Assembly (NCBI RefSeq): GCF_037949795.1
Contig: NZ_CP149932.1
Span: 919,001-983,000 of the forward strand
DNA: 64,000 bases
DNA from: Thioclava sp. GXIMD2076
GTDB taxonomy: Bacteria; Pseudomonadota; Alphaproteobacteria; Rhodobacterales; Rhodobacteraceae
Reading direction: 5' to 3'
A program made the translations under genes and the position numbers. Of this stretch, positions 17,604 to 24,133 are shown one piece after another. The notes beneath the pieces are model-generated. The model did no database searches and was not told the origin of the DNA. It was given only the letters and a program-made list of their open reading frames with translations. Numbering within the stretch: the first letter of the stretch is position 1; the number at the start of each line of letters is the position of its first letter.

Positions 17604-18226
17604 TTTCTCCGTCGCGCCTCTTCTATCATATCATATGGCCGCCCTTGATAGCCCTGAACACCAAGGCCGGCTAACCAATTCTCAAAACCTTCTATCGTAT
17701 TTTGATCGGAAACTTTCTTCCGCCCGATACCAGAGTGGACGAGACCAGCATCGCGAAATTCTACAGGAATAAGCGGCCCCTCGGCCCCGAAATAGATGAA
17801 TTCGGAGGAAATCAAAACACGGTTCACTGAGGTGTCGCGATTAATATGCTTCTGTAAGGGTTTTCCCTCTGCGGTGCTGTGGTAAGAATTGAGTTGACTC
17901 CAACTGCCGTTGCCTGGGTCAGGATTGTATATATTATCGCCGCATGCCTTCCGGTAACTGCTGTGCAAATTTGGCTTTTTGCCCGCAAAGCGTGGATCAT
18001 TCCAGTATTCGGAAAATTTTAGTACTTCCTGCACCCGCATCGCGTGAACGAGATGCCCGCCACGTCGCACCCCTTTGCGATTACTGCCGGTGCCAACGAC
18101 CCAGTCTCCAATAGCGGCATGACGCCTAATGCTAGGCTTACAGGTTGCCAAAGTGCAAAACCCATAAAATGGATTGGGTGCAAACCCACTATCGAAGCGC
18201 ACAACGTAACTGTGGAGGGTCTTCAT
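17600..18226 (-). CDS. Nmad2-family (nucleotide modification-associated domain 2) protein
   Basis: A 208-residue protein that I recognise by its start and core as the Nmad2 family: MKTLHSYVVRFDSGFAPNPF, GFCTLATCKPSIRRHAAIGD, GTGSNRKGVRRGGHLVHAMR and FSEYWNDPRFAGKKPNL, then ACGDNIYNPDPGNG. The family is named for its association in phages and islands with enzymes of modified-nucleotide metabolism; its biochemical activity has not been established as far as I know. The start codon follows GAGGGT, which overlaps the 3' end of the TIR gene 9 bp upstream, and its stop overlaps the MazG-like start. It is thus locked into one operon with them. Confidence 0.85.
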   Translation of the reverse strand: MKTLHSYVVRFDSGFAPNPFYGFCTLATCKPSIRRHAAIGDWVVGTGSNRKGVRRGGHLVHAMRVQEVLKFSEYWNDPRFAGKKPNLHSSYRKACGDNIYNPDPGNGSWSQLNSYHSTAEGKPLQKHINRDTSVNRVLISSEFIYFGAEGPLIPVEFRDAGLVHSGIGRKKVSDQNTIEGFENWLAGLGVQGYQGRPYDMIEEARRRK

Positions 18227-18235
18227 TCTATACCC

Positions 18236-18712
18236 TCATGCGCACGGATGGCGGCGAATAGCGCGGGGTGGGAGAGGCTGACCTTTCGGGTCCTCAAAGC
18301 GCTCATATTCACCGTTAATCGCTTCGATAATCCTATCTGCATTCCAGCCAACGATCGCGTCGCCGTACTCATCAAGCGCTTCCGGAACTTCACAACCGTT
18401 CGATCCTTGCTCCCAAACTCCGACGATGGTCTTGCCTTTTTCACGAGCTCGCTCGATTTCCCAGTCCACCCACTCACTGTTTTTTGTTTCCGGAGTAATA
18501 TAAACGATAAGTGTGCTGGCCCAGTCAATTCTGGGCGCAAGGATCTGAGACTTAATATAGTCTGGAGATTTTGCGTTGTTGGGTTTTTCTGAATTTATGG
18601 AACCGTCCCTGACCTCCATCCCCTTACTTTTTAGAAGATTTTTCAGATCGGCTAATCCTGCATCGTCTTCGTGGATGTGGCTAATAAAAACGTTTTTGCT
18701 GCCCTTGCTCAT
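18236..18712 (-). CDS. TIR-domain protein (ThsB/DUF1863-like)
   Basis: A 158-residue, single-domain TIR-like protein. It opens with KNVFISHIHEDDAGLADLKN (strand A and helix A), then SPDYIKSQILAPRIDWASTL and IVYITPETKNSEWVDWEIER. In the last, the WVDWE element (81-85) corresponds to the TIR SxWCxxE motif, with Glu85 as the probable NADase residue. This form resembles the Thoeris ThsB group, whose members convert NAD into a cyclic signal on phage infection. The start at 18712 has GAGGAT upstream; a longer frame to 18832 overlaps the divergent gene and is unlikely. It heads the four-gene operon with Nmad2, MazG-like and UDG-like genes. Confidence 0.82.
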   Translation of the reverse strand: MSKGSKNVFISHIHEDDAGLADLKNLLKSKGMEVRDGSINSEKPNNAKSPDYIKSQILAPRIDWASTLIVYITPETKNSEWVDWEIERAREKGKTIVGVWEQGSNGCEVPEALDEYGDAIVGWNADRIIEAINGEYERFEDPKGQPLPPRAIRRHPCA

Positions 18713-18819
18713 TGATGCTATCCTCTGCTTCACACTACATGCTGGCGTCAGCGCAGTCACTTCCGCGACATCATGTGTCCGGCGCGCACTCAGATCAAGT
18801 CCGATAGTCAAGGAAATCG

Positions 18820-20073
18820 ATGCTACCGCCAATCCTCGAAATTTTCATCGTTTGGCATCCGCAGGATACGTCGGGTCTCCAGACGGCTGATGCGATATTC
18901 AAACACTTCATGCATGGCCCGACATTCTCAGGTGTCATTGGGGGAGGGATTCAGGTCTCCTTTCGCAGTACGCCTTGGGGTGGGGCCGGAACCGCACCAA
19001 GGCCGATCTACAACAGCGCTCATCCTGCTCCGAACGGCATCCGACCGGCCAGGTTCACTGTGATCGTTCCTCTACTTGGCACAGAACTCGCCGCTAGCGT
19101 CGAGGACGGAACGTCGAGTTGGTCCCGATACATCGCCGCGCTTCAAGAAGATCAGGCGCGATCACCAGATGAAATCGGAATCTACCCCTTTTTGTTGTCA
19201 GACGGCGCCACGAATGGTACGAAGTTAGGCGATATTTTGGGGCGCCATCAGTTCGTCGCTGCCGGGAAGCCTGAGCAGCTTGGCGAAAGCGAAGTGAGCA
19301 TGCTGTGCCGCGATCTAACGCAAGGGATAGCTCAACTGATCTCGCCGGATGAGATGGATCGATTGACGACCTTCATTAGCCACACCAAGCGTCATAGCAG
19401 CTCGGAAGGTGAAGATGTTGACGCCTTGGTCGATTTGGTGCGTGACGTCATTGGGAATACGCGGCTACGCGAGTATTTCGACGCCAGTGACCTTCAACCA
19501 GGCTCTGACTGGGATGCCGAGCTCAGAGGGAATGCTAGTCAGAGCGCGATGCTGGCCATTCGTACCGATCTCTACGCTAGCCGCTCTTGGTGTCAGCGCG
19601 AAATTGCCTTGGCGAAAACCAATGGCATGCCGGTGATAATGATGGACGCGATTGGCTTTGGTGAGGAACGCGGCTCCTTCTTGATGGATCATGTCCCGCG
19701 AGTGGCGGTTCGAAAAGTCGATGGCCGCTGGCAGAAGAAGGATGTCTATCGTGCCCTCAACCTGCTCGTAGACGAGTGCCTTAAGAGGGCGCTCTGGCTA
19801 CACCAAAAAGAACTATCCGGCGAGCGCCCGGAGCTGGATATAGCCTGGTGGGCACCTCATGCGCCCGAGCCGCTAACTTTACTCCATTGGATCGGCTCTC
19901 AGCTCGCGTCCGGAAACCCAAGCGAGGCGGAGGGTTCCTTGCGCATACTGCATCCTGATCCGCCCCTCGGAGAAGCTGAGCGGGAGGTACTACAAGAATA
20001 TGCAAAGAGCACACAGCTGGGCCGTGATATCGACATAATGACCCCACGCCAGCTTGCGACCAGAGGAGGCTGA
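18820..20073 (+). CDS. Two-module TIR protein
   Basis: A 417-residue protein. Residues 1-180 look like a degenerate TIR/Rossmann module (LEIFIVWHPQDTSGLQTADA, FTVIVPLLGTEL). Residues 183-275 form a clear TIR domain: TTFISHTKRH, FDASDLQPGSDWDAELRGNA and ASRSWCQREIALAK, with Glu261 the expected NADase catalytic residue. The 120-residue C-terminal part is unassigned (helical, with WWAPHAPEPLTLLHWIGSQL). AAGGAAA precedes the ATG. The SLOG gene follows after one base, so they form a pair. The gene diverges from the small TIR gene across 107 bp, so the two arms may share one control region. Confidence 0.82.
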   Translation: MLPPILEIFIVWHPQDTSGLQTADAIFKHFMHGPTFSGVIGGGIQVSFRSTPWGGAGTAPRPIYNSAHPAPNGIRPARFTVIVPLLGTELAASVEDGTSSWSRYIAALQEDQARSPDEIGIYPFLLSDGATNGTKLGDILGRHQFVAAGKPEQLGESEVSMLCRDLTQGIAQLISPDEMDRLTTFISHTKRHSSSEGEDVDALVDLVRDVIGNTRLREYFDASDLQPGSDWDAELRGNASQSAMLAIRTDLYASRSWCQREIALAKTNGMPVIMMDAIGFGEERGSFLMDHVPRVAVRKVDGRWQKKDVYRALNLLVDECLKRALWLHQKELSGERPELDIAWWAPHAPEPLTLLHWIGSQLASGNPSEAEGSLRILHPDPPLGEAEREVLQEYAKSTQLGRDIDIMTPRQLATRGG

Positions 20074-20074
20074 A

Positions 20075-20926
20075 GTGGCTGACGAAAAGCAAAGGGCTGA
20101 ACTGCTGCCTGCTGATGCCTTGAAAGGCAAGCGCTTAGGAATTTCTGTCTCGAACAGTCCGGACCTAGATCGGCTAGGCCTCACTGAGACCCACTTCCGC
20201 ATGACCTTGGGGGAACTCGTGCGTTCCGTAGTCATCGCGGGCGGCGACCTCTATTACGGTGGCCACTTGCAGCCCGAAGGTATCACGACTTTTCTCATCG
20301 AAGAACTTCATCGCTATGGTCGCCGTGACAGGCCTTTGAAGGTTTGCTTGGCTTGGAGCATTCATCGATCTATGAGCAAGGAACAGATCGCCGAACAGAA
20401 AGACTTCCTTGGTCTCTTTGGTGAGATTCACTTCTTGGACAGCAATGGGGATCGCTTGGAGGGCCCTCTTAATGAGGAGCCAGTAAGCGAGTTCTCTTCC
20501 GAAGAAAGGGCCGGAGCACTCAGCGGCTTACGCAACTACATGGCAAAAAACACCGACGCCCGCATTGTGATTGGTGGAAAACGCGATGGTTTTGAAGGCG
20601 CTATGCCTGGCATCGTAGAAGAGGTCTTGCTCTCTCTCGAAAGTAAACAGCCTGTCTTCTTGGCGGGTGGGTTCGGCGGCGCTGCGGTGGACATTATTCG
20701 CGTTCTCCGTCCTGGAAGTGCAGAATGGTTTCCTTTGAGCCCAGAGACAAGAAATGACTCCCGCTTACTGGATAGTCTCGAACGGGTTTCCGAAGTTGCC
20801 AGCCGGATGGAATGGGATGGTTTAAAAAACGGCCTGAGCGAAGAGGAGAATAGCCTCCTTGCAGCCTCATACCGCCCAAGCGAAATCGCCGCTCTAGTGG
20901 GGCGCGGCCTCGGAAGAATTCTGTAG
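20075..20926 (+). CDS. SLOG-fold nucleotide-sensor protein
   Basis: A 283-residue stand-alone protein with Rossmann-like SLOG landmarks: KRLGISVSNSPD (19-30), AGGDLYYGGHL (55-65), RIVIGGKRDGFEGAMPGIVE (163-182) and VFLAGGFGGAAVDIIRV (194-210). SLOG domains bind NAD- or nucleotide-derived ligands; in Thoeris the SLOG part of ThsA senses the TIR product. Here no SIR2 or transmembrane effector is fused to it. The start is GTG at 20075 with a near-perfect GAGGAGG seven bases away; the frame could be extended to a TTG at 20054 within the TIR gene. I infer that it senses, or processes, the product of the neighbouring TIR proteins. Confidence 0.78.
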   Translation: MADEKQRAELLPADALKGKRLGISVSNSPDLDRLGLTETHFRMTLGELVRSVVIAGGDLYYGGHLQPEGITTFLIEELHRYGRRDRPLKVCLAWSIHRSMSKEQIAEQKDFLGLFGEIHFLDSNGDRLEGPLNEEPVSEFSSEERAGALSGLRNYMAKNTDARIVIGGKRDGFEGAMPGIVEEVLLSLESKQPVFLAGGFGGAAVDIIRVLRPGSAEWFPLSPETRNDSRLLDSLERVSEVASRMEWDGLKNGLSEEENSLLAASYRPSEIAALVGRGLGRIL

Positions 20927-21169
20927 CTCTGATGTTCTAATAATTTTCCGACATGCTTCGGAGGATAAGCCATATAGAAACGCCTCCCGTGCGCTACTCC
21001 CCGATACAGGTTTAGCTACACTTGCATTGACATTCACCTGAAGCAGACATCTAAGTCTCTCAACAACACCCCCCAGGCGACCGGCAGAAAGGCCGAGCTC
21101 AATACCGGGGGGTTGCTTGTTCTCAGGGGGTTGTTCGTCACCCGGAGGTCCACGAATAGTCCCTTTCAT
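20894..21169 (-). CDS. Small hypothetical protein behind a shared promoter/operator block
   Basis: A possible 91-residue protein beginning MKGTIRGPPGDEQPPENKQP, with a helical-looking middle (GLSAGRLGGVVERLRCLL) and no recognised family. Its 3' end overlaps the SLOG gene by 33 bp. Support comes mainly from context. The block at 21,186-21,253, 17 bp upstream, is homologous in layout and sequence to those in front of the leftward mobC and relB-like genes, with the same spacing (about 65 bp from palindrome to start as for mobC). No clear ribosome-binding site is seen. It could also be a decayed gene behind an intact promoter. Confidence 0.4.
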   Translation of the reverse strand: MKGTIRGPPGDEQPPENKQPPGIELGLSAGRLGGVVERLRCLLQVNVNASVAKPVSGSSAREAFLYGLSSEACRKIIRTSELQNSSEAAPH

Positions 21170-21185
21170 ATCTATGCAGCTTCGT

Positions 21186-21253
21186 TACCTGCTGGCGTCT
21201 AACCGATCATGTTTGCACCCGCCTCAGTGCCCAGTGTGGCCCCGGACCACATT
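21186..21253 (-). promoter_or_regulatory. Promoter/operator block, copy 1
   Basis: On the plus strand it starts TACCTGCTGGCG and ends in an imperfect palindrome (TGTGGCC, then GGACCACA; 21,235-21,251). The same order and spacing (47-49 bp) occur at 27,801 and 28,809. This copy has one mismatch in the left arm. It faces the small leftward gene starting at 21,169 and lies 180 bp upstream of the rightward methyltransferase gene. Confidence 0.55.
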
Positions 21254-21377
21254 TTCGATCCGACCAGCCGTAGTGCTTCGGCGTTGCCCCCGCCCCCTCA
21301 GGGGCAATCACGGTAACTAGATACCATCAAAACCCAAGCGCTCCGACAGACAATTACGTCGGTTTACGTTTGTTTTC

Positions 21378-21406
21378 GGTAGTTTCGTGCAGTTTCCTGC
21401 ACTACC
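21378..21406 (+). promoter_or_regulatory. Bulged hairpin upstream of the methyltransferase gene
   Basis: GTGCAG and CTGCAC (21,387-21,402) enclose a 4-nt loop. The stem continues through GGTAG (21,378-21,382) and CTACC (21,402-21,406) if a small bulge is allowed. It lies 28 bp before the start codon and has no T-tract. It could be an operator or an mRNA structure controlling methyltransferase synthesis. The rest of 20,927-21,430 shows only the small leftward gene and the operator block. Confidence 0.4.
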
Positions 21407-21433
21407 AATAGGGTAACTACGCCGAGGCCCTTG

Positions 21434-24130
21434 ATGAATCCTACTGAAATTTATGACGCATTGGCGGAAATTGCTGCCGAACCGTTTGATGCCACCGAAT
21501 TCCCCTTTGCCTTTGCCGCCGCCACCGATGGCGCTAAGGCGGCGATCTCCAAGCTGCGGAGCGGGTCGACCAATAAGTCCGACCTGCCCGGCGGTGTGCT
21601 GTTCGGCAAGAAGTTCCACTTTGCCCCCGTGCTCGCGGGCTCGACCGATGCCATGCTGGACCAGCTGCGCAGCTCGAAGAAGACCAAGACCTCGAAGCCC
21701 GCGATCCTGATCGCGACGGATGGCGAGATGATCTCGGCAGAGCATCCGGCTTCGGGCGATACGCTCCACTGTCGCTTCGCGGAGCTTGGCGATAACTTCG
21801 GTTTCTTCCTGCCCGCAGCGGGCAAGGAACGCTACCGCGCGGTCGAAGAAAACCCCGTCGACGTCAAGGCGACCGGCAAGCTGGCCCGCCTCTATGACGC
21901 GCTGACCAGGGCCAACCCCGATTGGGGCAGCGACGAGCGTCGGCATGAGATGAACCAGCTGATGATGCGGCTGATCTTCTGCATGTTCGCCGAGGACGTC
22001 GGCATCTTCCCCGACAATCAGTTCTCGCGCCTGCTGTTCACCCACGCGGGCGACAAGGGCGAGGAGGCGCGCGAAACCATCATCGCGGCCTTCCAGGCGA
22101 TGAACCTGCCCAAGACCAAGCGTGAGGGCCTGCCCGCCTGGACGGGCGAGCTGGAATACGTCAACGGCGGGCTCTTTGCGGGCACCATCGACGCGCCGCG
22201 CTTTGATGCCGTGGCCTTCCGCTATCTGCGCGAGGCCTGCGACCTGAACTGGCGCGAGATCAACCCCGACATCTTCGGTTCGATGATCCAGTCGGTCGCG
22301 GACCCGAAGCAGCGCTCGGAGCTGGGGATGCACTACACCTCGGTGCCGAACATCATGAAGGTGATCGGGCCGCTGTTCCTTGATGATCTCGATGCCGAGA
22401 TCCAAAAGACGTGGGACCGTAGCCGCGGGCTGCAACAGGTGCTGGACCGGATGTCGCGCATCCGCGTGTTCGACCCGGCCTGCGGATCGGGCAACTTCCT
22501 TGTCGTGTCCTACCGTGAGCTGCGGGCGCGCGAGACGCGCATCCTGCGGCGGCTGGAAGAGCTGAACGGCCCCGGGTCGCTGACCATGTTCTCGGCCATC
22601 CCGATCAGCCATTTCTACGGCATCGAGATCGCGGATTTCGCCGCCGAAACCGCCAAGCTGGCGCTATTCATCGCCGAATATCAGGCGAATGCCAGCTTTG
22701 CCGAGGTTTTTGGCCGCCGCCCTGCCGCGCTGCCCCTGAAGGATGCGGCGCATATTCGCACCGGGAATTCGCTACGTATCGACTGGGAGGAGGTCTGCCC
22801 GCCACCTGGAGATGGTGAGGAAGTGTTCATCGCGGGCAATCCGCCGTTCGCCGGTTCGACCTATCAGACGGCAGATCAAAAGAACGATATGCGAGAGCTT
22901 CTCGCGGGTAACTTCAAGACGTTCAAAGATCTGGACTACGTCATATGCTGGTTCTTCGTGGCTGCTCGATACATCGGCACGAGAAATGTTTCTGCGGCCT
23001 TTGTCGCCACGAACTCCATTTGCCAAGGTCAATCGGTGCCGATGTTCTGGGGAAATACCCTGTCTGAGCAGTGTCAGATTCAGTTTGCACACCAGCCATT
23101 CAAATGGACCAACAACGCCACAAAAAATGCGGCGGTGTTGTGTGTTGTCGTGGGTATCTCTGCCGCTAATAGCCGAAAAAAAATTCTTTATGACGGCGAC
23201 CTTCGTGAAGAAGTCACATCGATAAACGGCTACTTGGTTGAAGGTCCGAATGTAGCTGTTTCAGCCTCCAACACAGCGATTTTTGACTTGCCGAAGATGT
23301 ACCGCGGTAGCGCCGCTACAGAGGGTGGGCACTTGATCCTGACTGAATCTGAAGCCCAAGATCTTTCAGAGGATTACCCTGAGGGAACGAAATTTGTTCG
23401 CAAATTTCTCGGCTCTAAGGAGGTTGTGCGCGGGGAGACGAGATGGTGTCTTTGGATCAAGGATGAGGACGTTGAACTTGCATGGAGCATCCCGCCAATC
23501 GCTGAAAGACTGGAAGCGGTGGCAAAGTTCCGTGCTGCGAGCAAGAACGCTGTAACGCGCCCAGCTGCCGCGACGCCCCACCGATTTTGGTTCATCAGCG
23601 GCGAGGCTGAAAGCCACTCGATACTTGTTCCCCGCGTTACATCCGAACGTCGCCCATACCTTGCCGTCGAACGGGTTGGGGCCGATGTGATTTCATCAGA
23701 CCTCAATCAAGTGCTCTACGACGCGCCTGAATGGTGCATCGCGCTCATTGCATCGCGACTCCATATTGTCTGGATCGGTACCGTTTGTGGCAGGTTGGAG
23801 AGCCGCTACCGGTACTCCAACACCCTGGGCTGGAACACCTTCCCTGTGCCGAAATTCACTGAAGACCAGCTGGAGGCGCTCTCGGCCTCGGCCCGCAAAA
23901 TCCTGCGTTGTCGCTATTCCCATTACCCCGCCACGATTGCCGAGCTCTACGACCCCGACAAGATGCCCGACGACCTGCGCGCCGTGCATCGGGAAAACGA
24001 CGAGCTGCTGGAAGGCATGTATATCGGCCGCCCCTTCCGCAATGACACCGAACGGCTGGAGAAGCTCTTCAAGCTCTATGCCGCCAAGGTGAAGTCGCTG
24101 GAGTCCGCGCCAAAGAAAAAGAGGGCCTGA
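21434..24130 (+). CDS. Large SAM-dependent DNA methyltransferase (MmeI/type IIG-like, no nuclease seen)
   Basis: An 898-residue DNA methyltransferase. The N-terminal 300 residues are helical (FPFAFAAATDGAKAAISKLR, then RRHEMNQLMMRLIFCMFAED) and lack an obvious PD-ExK nuclease motif. SAM motif I is VFDPACGSGNFLVV (near residue 348) and catalytic motif IV is IAGNPPFAG (near 469), the NPPF form of amino-methyltransferases making N6-methyladenine. A target-recognition region follows (about 500-800), then a conserved helical end. GC content drops visibly across roughly 22.8-23.8 kb, the recognition region. The start at 21434 is preceded by GAGG. The gene heads a three-gene operon with a helicase and a GIY-YIG nuclease. 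Confidence 0.9.
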   Translation: MNPTEIYDALAEIAAEPFDATEFPFAFAAATDGAKAAISKLRSGSTNKSDLPGGVLFGKKFHFAPVLAGSTDAMLDQLRSSKKTKTSKPAILIATDGEMISAEHPASGDTLHCRFAELGDNFGFFLPAAGKERYRAVEENPVDVKATGKLARLYDALTRANPDWGSDERRHEMNQLMMRLIFCMFAEDVGIFPDNQFSRLLFTHAGDKGEEARETIIAAFQAMNLPKTKREGLPAWTGELEYVNGGLFAGTIDAPRFDAVAFRYLREACDLNWREINPDIFGSMIQSVADPKQRSELGMHYTSVPNIMKVIGPLFLDDLDAEIQKTWDRSRGLQQVLDRMSRIRVFDPACGSGNFLVVSYRELRARETRILRRLEELNGPGSLTMFSAIPISHFYGIEIADFAAETAKLALFIAEYQANASFAEVFGRRPAALPLKDAAHIRTGNSLRIDWEEVCPPPGDGEEVFIAGNPPFAGSTYQTADQKNDMRELLAGNFKTFKDLDYVICWFFVAARYIGTRNVSAAFVATNSICQGQSVPMFWGNTLSEQCQIQFAHQPFKWTNNATKNAAVLCVVVGISAANSRKKILYDGDLREEVTSINGYLVEGPNVAVSASNTAIFDLPKMYRGSAATEGGHLILTESEAQDLSEDYPEGTKFVRKFLGSKEVVRGETRWCLWIKDEDVELAWSIPPIAERLEAVAKFRAASKNAVTRPAAATPHRFWFISGEAESHSILVPRVTSERRPYLAVERVGADVISSDLNQVLYDAPEWCIALIASRLHIVWIGTVCGRLESRYRYSNTLGWNTFPVPKFTEDQLEALSASARKILRCRYSHYPATIAELYDPDKMPDDLRAVHRENDELLEGMYIGRPFRNDTERLEKLFKLYAAKVKSLESAPKKKRA

Positions 24131-24133
24131 CAC

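Noticed and set aside
15763..18226. Classical Thoeris or CBASS assignment
   Set aside because: No SIR2-SLOG ThsA, no TM-macro protein and no cyclic nucleotide synthase motif are present, so a standard label would be misleading.
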